Assembly: GCA_040007895.1 (NCBI GenBank)
Contig: JBDTUE010000011.1
Coordinates: 1 to 41,761 of the forward strand
Reading direction: 5' to 3'
Origin: JADJLQ01 sp040007895
GTDB lineage: Bacteria > Bacteroidota > Bacteroidia > Chitinophagales > Saprospiraceae
Length of the DNA: 41,761 nt
The notes under the pieces were generated by a model. That model was not told where the DNA came from, ran no database searches, and saw only the letters and a program-made list of their open reading frames with translations. This document shows, one piece after another, positions 17,701 to 25,883 of the stretch (its first letter is position 1; each line of letters starts with the position of its first letter). A program made the position numbers and the translations under genes.

Positions 17701-18992
17701 TGACCTTTCAATGGAGCAATGGATCATTGGTTCCCAATATTCAGAATTTATCAACAGGATTATATACATTAAAAGTGACCGATGTAGCCGGTTGTACATC
17801 CAGTGCATCGGCCCAGATCAACGAGCCTGCTGCAATAGCATTAAGTCCAACCATAAAAAATCAAACGTGTGCAGGTTTGAGCGATGGTTCGATTGCACTT
17901 CATGTGACAGGAGGTACTAATCCTTATACCTATGAATGGAAGAATAATTCCAATAAAACGGATATGATTACAGGTCTTACTGCTAATAGTCATGCAGTAA
18001 AGGTGACGGATGCTATGGGTTGTACTGCAATAGATTCTTTTTTAATCATTGCGCCGGACAAAATAACATCTGATCGAAATGATACGATTTGCCTTGGCGA
18101 TAGCATCCGGGTGGGAGGGAAGTTTTTTCGCAAGGCAGGAGAATATTCAATTGTATTGCCTTCAAGCTCAGGATGTGATACTTTACTTTCAATCCATTTG
18201 AAAGAATACACTGCCGTAGATTTTGCGCTTACTAAAGTGGATGTTAAGTGCTTCGGTGATCACGATGGGTCTATTCATATAGATAATCTGAACAGTATGG
18301 GTCCGTATCAATATATGGTCAATGGTGTAAAGGTGCCTAATCCTCTTATGAATAATTTATCTCCCGGACTTTATAATGTCAATGTATCAGATCTTCATGG
18401 ATGTAAAACAGAAAAAAGTATAAGCATTAGCAATCCTGAAAAAGTAACGGTTGATCTAGGTGTCGATACAACCATCCGGTTTGGTGATTCATTAAAAATA
18501 AAATTCAATACAAATATTGACCGAGCTGTTATTAAGCAGATCTCCTATACTGTAAATAATACCTCACCCTGTGCAGGATGCTCAGAGTTTAATTATACTC
18601 CTAATATTAGCACAAACGTAATAGTAAGGATTGAGACAAATCAGGGTTGTATTTCACAGGATGAACAATCTATCCAGTTGATTCCTACGTATAGAATATT
18701 TGCTCCTAATATTCTTTCATCCGTTCAGCTTCAGGATATCCGTGAAAATCATGTGTTTACGATTTATGGAGGGAAGGAGTTAACTAATATTCTTTACTTA
18801 CGGATTTTCAACCGATGGGGAGACCAGGTTTTTGAAGCAATGCATATTCCTCCTAATGATCCGGGATATGGATGGGATGGCACGTTTAAAGGAAATGTAG
18901 CATTGCCTGGTGTCTACCTGTATAATGCAAAACTTGAATTTAAAGACGGAAGTACAAAGGCATACCAGGGAGATATTACCATCGTGAGATGA
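14790..18992 (+). CDS. SprB-repeat surface protein with type IX secretion C-terminal domain
   Basis: A 1400-residue secreted protein. A signal peptide (about residues 1-22, ending INA) is followed by a long series of beta-rich modules with regularly spaced cysteines. Three SprB-type repeats are clear near the end: about 945-1010 (TCFGRNDGMINGLTSGGTPP), about 1015-1085 (TCAGLSDGSIALHVTGGTNP) and about 1148-1218 (KCFGDHDGSIHIDN). The last 100 residues (IFAPNIL, LRIFNRWGDQVFEA, GWDGTFKGNVALPGVYLYN) are the gliding-motility-associated CHU_C domain, a type B sorting signal for the type IX secretion system. It is expected to be exported and attached to the cell surface, as adhesin or matrix component; a specific ligand is unknown. 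It stands alone between converging or diverging operons. Confidence 0.9.
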   Translation: MQTFISSFLIYFLIFFPGFINAQIIVSGTSKPAACNALGEVTLTATGGNGTYSYRVASNTCSEGLLPAQSSNVFKGLSSCTYIFEATDSDGKRGATTVVVGGSYFSPLVTAGVDKCTISVTATQGQGPYKYELSNNSGNTWETSTTPIWTKKPKGNYLIRVTDACNVSRLLIVNVNLDPITYITDMGYALGSSSKDSFYIYDIHGVDGPYSILLAQGSDTIVSINGRFSLKDLKPKICDNAKIIIRHACGDDIQRLKLSLYSLDCISFANGTVQLNPLYGVQPYSFLVFDESGMTKTSSTGLFNDIVKNSSYIEIKGKDACGDLFYIQNFKSDLRIRPEFFFKTQNDCAALHSATLKISHSSEEPITADPDHYTVECITCIPTATYNVESDEEITINNLGSGTNTILIKDNCGSVWTCKSSLVLAQYIGCDSVSFHLTNSFICDNRPDNEHSITGDSIANTTYTLKNALGQIIATNSSGQFGGLAKGNYTVEADANGCPMQQANFAIATSNVKIELNVGLNRNKNLQAGDKCETVYTLSVETTYEPYILKNAQGKNMGDGNRFQIGSLTWFDLPPGKYSIKSLLNCTVREFELPDLRPTLKIIDFKNCPPGNSITLSGGKNWLEWNAQLHKDYDLNLFYYRNPADWYDSKLMSEFNSDTSSHTFFNLVPNKRYTFYLYSAFSDFGIASTCPLDSVIITIPTYAPPEIKPNFSFFCDQDNRGLMQFTVNHGSGPFSLQQTDASFNTNIGVPVITNDSIISYSGLSKGIHYFKLTDACGKSTSVQSSFSNPDSISAFKNCDGSILLSFYPMPGARYVWTDGNTVVSDSASVKINNPKNGAIYHLNFSFNNCQSDKTYTINTANLNSFSATINSSKLSNTLCEGDSITLTAVFAGSQPNSILWNTGAITNRITVSRMGDYSVQASNATSCMANAAIRILGSAKIITNLSSTNITCFGRNDGMINGLTSGGTPPLTFQWSNGSLVPNIQNLSTGLYTLKVTDVAGCTSSASAQINEPAAIALSPTIKNQTCAGLSDGSIALHVTGGTNPYTYEWKNNSNKTDMITGLTANSHAVKVTDAMGCTAIDSFLIIAPDKITSDRNDTICLGDSIRVGGKFFRKAGEYSIVLPSSSGCDTLLSIHLKEYTAVDFALTKVDVKCFGDHDGSIHIDNLNSMGPYQYMVNGVKVPNPLMNNLSPGLYNVNVSDLHGCKTEKSISISNPEKVTVDLGVDTTIRFGDSLKIKFNTNIDRAVIKQISYTVNNTSPCAGCSEFNYTPNISTNVIVRIETNQGCISQDEQSIQLIPTYRIFAPNILSSVQLQDIRENHVFTIYGGKELTNILYLRIFNRWGDQVFEAMHIPPNDPGYGWDGTFKGNVALPGVYLYNAKLEFKDGSTKAYQGDITIVR

Positions 18993-19016
18993 GTTTAGTC
19001 AGCGGGAAATAATTTT

Positions 19017-20069
19017 TTATCTCATACTTGCATTAAGTTCCGCCAATACCCCGGAGCCCGGGCACAAATCATCATACCCAAGTGCGTTTAAAGGAGTCAC
19101 CGACGTATTCAAAATATCATGTAGCGTAGACCTGCCGGTTTCATAATATAATAAACCGGTGAGAATTTCATTAGCTATTCTTGATTTATGAATTTTGGTC
19201 ATAGAAGAAAGTCGATCTGTGGGATCCCAATCCAACTCGAGCTTATTAATCTGCAGATAAGTACCATCATGTAACGTAATGCGTTCAGTGGCACCGCTTG
19301 CTATCGTAGCTGTTATTTCTTCGGACGGGGGTACAAAATCCAGATCAGAAACGGTATCCATATGGTCCCGTACATAATCATAGGACTTGGTCGATCCTTT
19401 ATTATTATTAAATGTTACACAGGGTGAAATGACATCAATAAATGCAAAGCCCGGATATGAAACAGCGGCTTTAATCAGTGGAATCAATTGCTCTTTGTCT
19501 CCTGAAAAACTACGGGCGACAAAACTTGCACCCAGTTCAAGAGCCAGTCCTGCCATATCTATTGTTTCAAATAAATTGGTATTGCCTGATTTATTGATAC
19601 TTCCATAATCCGCGGTAGCGGAGTCCTGACCTTTCGTGAGACCATAACAACCATTATTCATCACGATATAAACCATGTTGAGGTTTCTACGCACAGCATG
19701 TACGAATTGACCCATGCCTATAGAAGCAGAGTCTCCATCACCTGATACTCCCAAATAGATAAGATCTTTATTGGCGAGGTAAGCACCGGTAGCTACAGAA
19801 GGCATTCGTCCGTGCACTGAATTAAACCCATGAGAATTGCCTAAAAAATAAGTAGGAGTCTTCGAGCTACATCCAATACCAGACATCTTCGCAATTCGAT
19901 GAGGAGGAATGGATAATTCGAAGATTCCCTGAACTATGGCAGCACTGATAGAATCATGTCCGCAACCGGCACATAGGGTTGACAGTGATCCTTCATAATC
20001 TTTTTTAGTGAAGCCGATTTTGTTTTTTGCTGATTCAGGATGTCTAAACGCTGGTTTGATGTAAGTCAT
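19017..20069 (-). CDS. korB: 2-oxoacid:ferredoxin oxidoreductase, beta subunit
   Basis: A 350-residue thiamine-diphosphate-binding subunit. The motifs are CAGCGHDSISAAIVQGI (Cys33 and Cys36, likely cluster ligands with Cys67), GIGCSSKTPTY, the diphosphate-binding GVSGDGDSASIGMGQ (GDGD 110-113) and MNNGCYGLTKGQ. Together with the alpha subunit it would decarboxylate a 2-oxoacid, most likely 2-oxoglutarate, to the acyl-CoA while reducing ferredoxin. The assignment to 2-oxoglutarate rests on the KorAB-like two-subunit layout, not on a diagnostic residue. Its ATG lies 26 bp inside the alpha-subunit gene. The stop faces that of the SprB-repeat gene. Confidence 0.9.
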   Translation of the reverse strand: MTYIKPAFRHPESAKNKIGFTKKDYEGSLSTLCAGCGHDSISAAIVQGIFELSIPPHRIAKMSGIGCSSKTPTYFLGNSHGFNSVHGRMPSVATGAYLANKDLIYLGVSGDGDSASIGMGQFVHAVRRNLNMVYIVMNNGCYGLTKGQDSATADYGSINKSGNTNLFETIDMAGLALELGASFVARSFSGDKEQLIPLIKAAVSYPGFAFIDVISPCVTFNNNKGSTKSYDYVRDHMDTVSDLDFVPPSEEITATIASGATERITLHDGTYLQINKLELDWDPTDRLSSMTKIHKSRIANEILTGLLYYETGRSTLHDILNTSVTPLNALGYDDLCPGSGVLAELNASMR

Positions 20070-21897
20070 GCTGATGATTTGAAGATGAAGAATATCCCAT
20101 ACTACCTGCTATTTTATCATAAATGAAAGAGGCAGTGATAGGAAGACCATCATAGTTAAGTACTGGTATTAGTTTGGAAGGATCTATATTCAATTCATTG
20201 ATCAGTAACGTTCTCATTTGACCATCACGATTTTGTTCAACTACAAATACCTTCGAATGATCCTGGATAAATTCATTCAAGGCCGGATGAAAAGGGAAAG
20301 CCCGGATACGTGCCAGATCAAGTGTAATACCTTCCTCTTTGAGTAGATCTGCAGCTTCAACTGAAGAGTATTCAGAAGTTCCAAAATAAATCATCCCGTA
20401 TTCACTTTGATGAGATTCTAATGGTTTTGGAAATTCAGGTTCGGGTAAATACGTTTTGATGGTATCCCATTTTTTCAACAAACGATCCATGTTGCGGACA
20501 TAAGGAGCAGACTCCTCAGTATATTTAGCCATCTCATCTCTCGAACTACCCCGGGTAAAAAAACTACCTTTTGTAGGGTGAGTGCCCGGGATGGTCCTAT
20601 AAGTCAAAGCATCACCGTCCGTATCAACATATCTTCCAAAATCTTTTATTTGATCAAGCTGCTCGGCATTCAATACTTTACCTCTTTTGTATTGACGATT
20701 ATCATCCCACGTAATTGGAGGAGTGCTGTGTTCGTTCATTCCGAGATCGAGATCCGTCATTAGGATCACAGGAGTTTGTAATTGTTCTGCTAAATCAAAC
20801 GCATCAGCCGTCATTTCAAAACATTCCTTCGGAGAACTTGGAAATATCATGGGATGTTTAGTGTCTCCATGGGATGCATAGGCACAAATAAGAATGTCAG
20901 ATTGTTGTGTACGGGTAGGCATTCCTGTTGAAGGACCGCCCCGTTGTACGTCAATCAGAACTAACGGAATCTCGGCAAAATAAGCTAGTCCCAAAAACTC
21001 ATTCATCAAGGAAATACCCGGTCCACTTGTTGCGGTAAAACCGCGTGCTCCATTCCAGTTAGCACCGATAGCCATACCAATAGCTGCAAGTTCATCTTCA
21101 GCTTGAACGAAAGCATATTTTTTCTTACCGGATGCATCTACTCTATACTGTGCAGCATATTCATCAAAAGCCGACATCAGGGATGTAGATGGTGTGATAG
21201 GATACCAGGCTCCTACTGTAGCGCCACCAAATACAGCACCCAGTCCACAGGCACTATTGCCGTCAATCATGATATTATCTTTATTCAGATCACGGCGTTC
21301 TATTTTAAATTTTGCGGGCAATTCATAATGATCTTTGAGGTATTGAGCGCCAAGATGAAGTGCTTTTACGTTAGGCGCGATAAGTTTCTCTTTTCCTTTA
21401 AACTGATCGGATACCATATGCTCCAACACACCCATTTCCATATCGAGCAAGGTGGCGACAGCACCTACATACACCATGTTTTTAAATAATAATCGCTGTC
21501 GTGGATCGGCATAGTTCTGTGCACAAATCTCCGTCATCGGAATACCGATATTGATGATATCATCCCGGAGATTTTCTTTATCTAATGGTTTAGTATTGTC
21601 ATACATAAAATAACCACCAGGTGATATATTGTGTACATCTTTAGCGAGGCTTTGCGGATTGACACTTACCATGATATCAATTCCTTCCCGTCGTCCCATA
21701 TATCCCTTATCACTGACCCGGATTTCATACCAGGTAGGGAGACCTTGAATATTGGATGGAAAAATATTTTTTGGCGACACTGGTACGCCCATTCTGAAAA
21801 TTGCTTTAGCAAACATATTATTGGCACTCGCAGATCCGGTACCATTGACATTAGCTAATCGAATAACGCAATCATTTATTTTTTCTACGCGTGACAT
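20044..21897 (-). CDS. korA: 2-oxoacid:ferredoxin oxidoreductase, alpha subunit (gamma-alpha fusion)
   Basis: A 617-residue subunit in which the gamma domain (about 1-190: NVNGTGSASANNMFAKAIFRMG and GREGIDIMVSVNPQSL) is fused to the alpha pyrimidine-binding domain (about 215-615: AVFGGATVGAWYPITPSTSL, TSGPGISLMNEFLGLAYFAEIP, VQRGGPSTGMPTRTQQSD). This fusion is usual for KorA-type enzymes. The C-terminal part has the transketolase-like fold ending in VFVVEQNRDGQM. It overlaps the upstream flavoprotein gene by 13 bp and the korB gene by 26 bp, which suggests coupled translation of a three-gene unit. The 2-oxoacid substrate is inferred as 2-oxoglutarate. Confidence 0.92.
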   Translation of the reverse strand: MSRVEKINDCVIRLANVNGTGSASANNMFAKAIFRMGVPVSPKNIFPSNIQGLPTWYEIRVSDKGYMGRREGIDIMVSVNPQSLAKDVHNISPGGYFMYDNTKPLDKENLRDDIINIGIPMTEICAQNYADPRQRLLFKNMVYVGAVATLLDMEMGVLEHMVSDQFKGKEKLIAPNVKALHLGAQYLKDHYELPAKFKIERRDLNKDNIMIDGNSACGLGAVFGGATVGAWYPITPSTSLMSAFDEYAAQYRVDASGKKKYAFVQAEDELAAIGMAIGANWNGARGFTATSGPGISLMNEFLGLAYFAEIPLVLIDVQRGGPSTGMPTRTQQSDILICAYASHGDTKHPMIFPSSPKECFEMTADAFDLAEQLQTPVILMTDLDLGMNEHSTPPITWDDNRQYKRGKVLNAEQLDQIKDFGRYVDTDGDALTYRTIPGTHPTKGSFFTRGSSRDEMAKYTEESAPYVRNMDRLLKKWDTIKTYLPEPEFPKPLESHQSEYGMIYFGTSEYSSVEAADLLKEEGITLDLARIRAFPFHPALNEFIQDHSKVFVVEQNRDGQMRTLLINELNIDPSKLIPVLNYDGLPITASFIYDKIAGSMGYSSSSNHQHDLHQTSV

Positions 21898-23726
21898 GCA
21901 CTTCCTGCTTTAGCTGTATTATATAAAAATATCTGCATGTCCCATGCAGCGGTGGGGCATCGCTCAGCACATAAGCCGCAATGCAAGCATACATTTTCAT
22001 CTTTAACCATTACTCGTTTGGTAGGAAGTGTTGAAGAAACATATAGATCCTGGCTGGTGAGGTGAGCCGGTTCCATTAATCTTGACCTCAAATCCTCTTC
22101 TGTTCCATTTTCAGTAAATGTAATACAAGAGGTAGGACATATATCGGCACAAGCATCACATTCAATACATCGATCAGTAGTAAATATTGTCTGCACATCA
22201 CAGTTGAGACATCGCTGAGCTTCTTTAAAAGCCAGGAGATCATCATAACCAAGTTCAACTTCTTTTTTGCGATTGGATAAAGTCTCAGCTTTATTTGCAT
22301 GGGGAACTTTAAATCTCAGATCAGTCGTAACAGTACTGCTGTAAGCCCATTCATGAATACCCATTTTAGTGGTTGCAAGATTGGTCATTGGATCAGGTCT
22401 GTTTGATAAATCCTGCCCATTACAATGAAGGTCTATCGAGATAGCCGCCTGGTGACCATGAGCCACAGCTGTAATTACATTCTTAGGACCAAATGCACTG
22501 TCTCCACCAAAAAATACTTTAGGGTGAGTCGAAGCAAAGGAAACTTTATCTACTACCGGCATACCCCATTTATCAAATTCAACGCCTAGATTTTTTTCAA
22601 TCCAGGGGAATGCATTCTCTTGTCCAACGGCAATCACTACATCATCTGCTTCGAAAAAAACATCTGGTTCGCCTGTAGGAGCCAATACTCTTTTGCCATC
22701 GACTTTTTTAGCTTCCACTTTTTCAAAAAGCATTCCTTTTAATTTTCCATTTTCATGAACGAAGGCTTTTGGATTGTGGCAATTATAAAATGGGATGTCT
22801 TCATGTTGAGCATCTTCAATTTCCCAGGGTGATGCTTTCATTTCTCCGAAGGGGCTTCTCACGATTACTTTCACATCTGTACCACCAAGTCTTCGTGAAG
22901 TACGGCAACAGTCCATAGCTGTATTGCCACCTCCCAACACGATCACTTTACGTCCGATCTTTTCAATATGATTAAAAGCTACGCTGGCTAACCAATCTAT
23001 TCCAATATGAATATTCGAATGAATTTCTGTCCTTCCCTCGATGATAAGATCTTTACCGCGGGGAGCACCAGTCCCTACAAATACTGCATCATAACCATTG
23101 TCAAGCAATTCTTTTAAACTACTGACATACGTTTTAAAATGAGTTGAAATATTTCCTATATCAAGAATATAATTTACTTCTTCATTGAGTACAGTTTCCG
23201 GTAATCTGAAAGAAGGTATTTGGGATCGCATAAAACCACCTCCAAACTCCTGTTCATCATAAAGATCAATTAAATACCCAAGTGGAGCAAGATCCCTGGC
23301 TACGGTCAAAGCGGCAGGACCTCCACCAACTAAAGCAATCCGTTTGCCGTTGGTTTGATCAGGCGCTTTAGGCATGCGGGATTGAACATCCCCTTTATAA
23401 TCTGCGGCTACCCGTTTAAGTCTGCAAATGGCTACTGGTTCTTTTTCAATACGACCACGACGACATGCCGGCTCGCACGGTCGATCGCAGGTTCGACCTA
23501 AAACTCCAGGGAAAACATTGGATTCCCAATTGATCATATAGGCATCACTATAGCGTTCGGCAGCTATGAGTCTGATGTATTCGGGGACCGGAGTATGAGC
23601 AGGGCAGGCGTATTGACAGTCGACTACTTTATGAAAGTACTCTGGATCTTTAATATTTGTCGGTTCCAAAAATTCAAGCTTGTAAGGTTGAGGGTGCAAA
23701 GTACAGGATTCCTGACAAAGACTCAA
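21885..23726 (-). CDS. GltD-like FAD/NAD(P)H oxidoreductase with N- and C-terminal Fe-S domains
   Basis: A 613-residue protein with three parts. The N-terminal Fer4_20 domain has Cys37, Cys41, Cys80, Cys84 and Cys88 (DCQYACPAH, CDRPCEPACRR). The central GltD-like flavoprotein has the FAD loop ALVGGGPAALTVA (GGGPA 134-138) and the NAD(P)H loop VIVLGGGNTAMDCC (265-270). The C-terminal ferredoxin domain carries CIECDACADICPTSC and CLHCGLCAERCP, enough for two [4Fe-4S] clusters. It is probably the electron partner of KorAB, moving electrons between the oxoacid enzyme and NAD(P)(H). No in-frame ATG precedes the conserved part: a TAG lies 12 bp upstream, so a TTG (23726, or one of two slightly downstream) must be the start. 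Confidence 0.87.
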   Translation of the reverse strand: MSLCQESCTLHPQPYKLEFLEPTNIKDPEYFHKVVDCQYACPAHTPVPEYIRLIAAERYSDAYMINWESNVFPGVLGRTCDRPCEPACRRGRIEKEPVAICRLKRVAADYKGDVQSRMPKAPDQTNGKRIALVGGGPAALTVARDLAPLGYLIDLYDEQEFGGGFMRSQIPSFRLPETVLNEEVNYILDIGNISTHFKTYVSSLKELLDNGYDAVFVGTGAPRGKDLIIEGRTEIHSNIHIGIDWLASVAFNHIEKIGRKVIVLGGGNTAMDCCRTSRRLGGTDVKVIVRSPFGEMKASPWEIEDAQHEDIPFYNCHNPKAFVHENGKLKGMLFEKVEAKKVDGKRVLAPTGEPDVFFEADDVVIAVGQENAFPWIEKNLGVEFDKWGMPVVDKVSFASTHPKVFFGGDSAFGPKNVITAVAHGHQAAISIDLHCNGQDLSNRPDPMTNLATTKMGIHEWAYSSTVTTDLRFKVPHANKAETLSNRKKEVELGYDDLLAFKEAQRCLNCDVQTIFTTDRCIECDACADICPTSCITFTENGTEEDLRSRLMEPAHLTSQDLYVSSTLPTKRVMVKDENVCLHCGLCAERCPTAAWDMQIFLYNTAKAGSACHA

Positions 23727-23740
23727 ACGAATGTGGACCT

Positions 23741-23798
23741 AAAATCCTTAGAAAGAGGATTTTATTAAATTAAAACTGATAAGATATCCTTAGGATTT
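23741..23798 (-). repeat. Two ATCCT/AGGAT hairpin motifs ahead of the korC-like gene
   Basis: AAAATCCT (23741-23748) and AGGATTTT (23756-23763) form an 8-bp stem. A second copy of the same motif, ATCCTTAGGAT, lies at about 23789-23799. The four arms could pair in alternative ways in the 5' leader of the flavoprotein gene. Function unknown. Confidence 0.35.
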
Positions 23799-23871
23799 TT
23801 ATAAAAACGATTTGCTGATTTAAAACCAAGCAAATCATAGTAAATTTTAAAGAATGATCGTATTTCCGGCT

Positions 23872-23910
23872 ATAAAAAAGGCACTAAGAAATTTGAAATC
23901 TTAGTGCCTT
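23872..23910 (-). terminator. Intrinsic terminator after the peroxiredoxin gene
   Basis: On the minus strand AAGGCACTAAGA and TCTTAGTGCCTT form a 12-bp perfect stem with a 9-base loop, followed by TTTTTT. It lies 28 bp after the peroxiredoxin stop and separates that gene from the korAB unit. Confidence 0.85.
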
Positions 23911-23937
23911 AGATCGGTTGAACAAATTTATAGTCGA

Positions 23938-24573
23938 CTATAAATTTGGTTGTGGCGTATATCTCAGATAAGGCTTAATTTTTCTAAACCCTTTAGGGAA
24001 TTTTTTCTCAGCATCTGCATCAGATATTGAAGGAAGAATGATCACATCTTCACCAGGTTTCCAATTCACCGGAGTAGCTACACTATTGTTAGCTGTCAAT
24101 TGAAGTGAATCGATGACCCGCAGGATTTCATCAAAATTTCTACCTGTTGATGGTGGATAGGTCAGCGTAAGTTTTAATTTTTTGTCAGGAGCAATTACAA
24201 ACACACTTCGAACTGTAGTTTTTTCAGCGGCTCCAGGATGAATCATATCGTATAATTCAGCAACATGACGATTTTCGTCTGCTATCAATGGATAATTCAC
24301 CTTAGTCACCTGGGTTTCTTCTATATCACCTATCCAGGTAGTATGAGATGAAAGTGGATCCACGCTAAGGGCGAGAATTTTTACATTCCGCTTATCAAAT
24401 TCAGGTTTTAATTTTGACATATAACCCAGCTCTGTAGTACATACTGGTGTAAAGTCAGCAGGATGAGAAAAAAGAATTGCCCAGCTATCGCCAAGCCATT
24501 CAAAAAAATCGATTTCTCCCTGAGAAGTTTGTGCTTTGAAGTTTGGGACTACATCCCCGAGTCTTAGTGGCAT
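23938..24573 (-). CDS. 1-Cys peroxiredoxin (Prx6 type)
   Basis: A 211-residue cytoplasmic peroxiredoxin that reduces hydrogen peroxide and organic hydroperoxides. The active-site motif FSHPADFTPVCTTELG contains the peroxidatic Cys45, and no other cysteine is present, so it is a 1-Cys enzyme that needs an external thiol reductant. The long C-terminal region (VNWKPGEDVIILPSISD and KGFRKIKPYLRYT) is typical of the Prx6 branch (about 210-220 residues). It is 126 bp downstream of the cysteine operon and ends in a strong terminator; it may be read through from that operon or have its own promoter in the repeat-rich gap. Confidence 0.95.
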   Translation of the reverse strand: MPLRLGDVVPNFKAQTSQGEIDFFEWLGDSWAILFSHPADFTPVCTTELGYMSKLKPEFDKRNVKILALSVDPLSSHTTWIGDIEETQVTKVNYPLIADENRHVAELYDMIHPGAAEKTTVRSVFVIAPDKKLKLTLTYPPSTGRNFDEILRVIDSLQLTANNSVATPVNWKPGEDVIILPSISDADAEKKFPKGFRKIKPYLRYTPQPNL

Positions 24574-24609
24574 GATTATTAAAGTTTTTGTTATTTATGA
24601 ATTAAAGAA

Positions 24610-24697
24610 TATAAAAATTTACGATTTTAGATTTTAGATTTACGATTGGATTTACGGATATTAATTCGTAAATCGTCAATTGTCAAATCGTCAATCT
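24610..24697. repeat. Intergenic ATTTACGATT-type repeat cluster
   Basis: The gap between moeB-like and peroxiredoxin genes holds several near copies of ATTTACGATT and GATTTTA on the plus strand and inverted copies (CGTAAATCGTCAAT). GATTTACG (24649-24656) and CGTAAATC (24667-24674) form an 8-bp hairpin. It looks like a short dispersed intergenic repeat; no coding frame runs through it. Confidence 0.5.
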
Positions 24698-24699
24698 TT

Positions 24700-25872
24700 T
24701 TAGTAGGTTGGCATTGTTTGATCGATTTCTTTGGCCCAGGCTAAAATACCACCTTCAAGGTTATATAGATTTTCGAATCCATATTTTTCCTGGAGTAATT
24801 CTATCACATCAGAACTGCGTTTTCCGCTTCGGCAGTGTACCACCACTTGTTTATCCTTAGCGATTTTTTGTATATAATTAGTGACTTCGCTTTTAGGCAT
24901 CAGTTCTCCGTGCAGATTAGCGATATCATATTCATAGGCTTCACGGACATCTACGATCTGAATATTTGCATTTTCTTTAATGAGGGAATCCAGTTGTTTT
25001 ACGTTGATTGACTTTACCGGTTTCTTTTCAAGATTTTCTTCTTCACCTCCGAAACCACAAAATTGTTGATAATCGATCAATCCCGTTTGGGTTGGATTTT
25101 CACCATTTAATGGATTGTCTTTACGTCGTTTGATTTTTAATGTCCGGGTTTCAAACGTAGCAGCATCAAATAAAAACAGTCTTCCACTCAGGGTTTCGCC
25201 TACACCACTAATTACTTTGATTACTTCATTGGCCTGGAGACTTCCCAGGATTCCTGGTAAAACTCCGAGGACACCACCTTCCGCACAACTGGGTACTAAT
25301 CCCGGTGGTGGTGGAGTAGGGAAAAGATCCCGGTAATTTGGACCAAGTTCACCTTGTTTATTGGTATAATTAAATACGGTGGCCTGACCTTCGAATCTAT
25401 AGATAGAAGCATAAACATTGACCTTGCCTAACAACACACAGGCATCATTCACCAGGTATCGGGTAGGGAAATTATCAGTCCCATCCGCTATGACATCATA
25501 GTCTTTGATGATCTCCAATGCATTGTCACTGGTAAGTCCAGTCTGGTAGGTTATAAAATTTACATAAGGGTTTAGTGCTTCCAATCTTTTTTTAGCTGCG
25601 ATTACTTTAGGTTGACCAATGTCATCCCTTGTAAACAAAACCTGTCGCTGCAAATTGCTGTCATCTACTACATCAAAATCCACCAGGCCAATAGTACCTA
25701 CACCGGCAGCAGTAAGATATAAAAGCAAAGGAGCTCCCAATCCACCAGTACCTACTACAAGGACTTTAGCTTTTTTCAGTTTCTTTTGACCTTCAATATT
25801 AAAATCAGGTAATATGATATGCCTGCTATATCGTGCAAGCTCTTCAGGAGTAAATTTTATTTCTGAACTCAT
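24700..25872 (-). CDS. moeB: MoeB/ThiF-type sulfur-carrier adenylyltransferase with C-terminal rhodanese domain
   Basis: A 390-residue protein. The E1-like domain has the nucleotide loop VVGTGGLGAPLLLYL (GTGGLG 41-46), the ADGTDNFPTRYLVND segment, and PPGLVPSCAEGGVLGVLPG with Cys196. A rhodanese domain follows (about 290-390) with the active-site Cys347 in VVHCRSGKRS. It would adenylate the C-terminal glycine of the CysO-like carrier and then load sulfur as thiocarboxylate. The usual zinc-binding CxxC pairs of MoeB are absent (YRDLFP and KDNPLNGENP occur instead). It starts 11 bp after the carrier gene, last in the cysteine operon. A role in molybdopterin or thiamine synthesis is less likely from context. 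Confidence 0.88.
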   Translation of the reverse strand: MSSEIKFTPEELARYSRHIILPDFNIEGQKKLKKAKVLVVGTGGLGAPLLLYLTAAGVGTIGLVDFDVVDDSNLQRQVLFTRDDIGQPKVIAAKKRLEALNPYVNFITYQTGLTSDNALEIIKDYDVIADGTDNFPTRYLVNDACVLLGKVNVYASIYRFEGQATVFNYTNKQGELGPNYRDLFPTPPPPGLVPSCAEGGVLGVLPGILGSLQANEVIKVISGVGETLSGRLFLFDAATFETRTLKIKRRKDNPLNGENPTQTGLIDYQQFCGFGGEEENLEKKPVKSINVKQLDSLIKENANIQIVDVREAYEYDIANLHGELMPKSEVTNYIQKIAKDKQVVVHCRSGKRSSDVIELLQEKYGFENLYNLEGGILAWAKEIDQTMPTY

Positions 25873-25883
25873 GATTATTTATT

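Noticed and set aside
18985..19023. Possible terminator between the SprB-repeat gene and korB
   Set aside because: Only a 6-bp stem (TGAGAT/ATCTCA) with a long loop; too weak to call.
21103..21489. 128-codon ORF antisense to korA
   Set aside because: Entirely inside a well-supported gene; no signal peptide or motif of its own.
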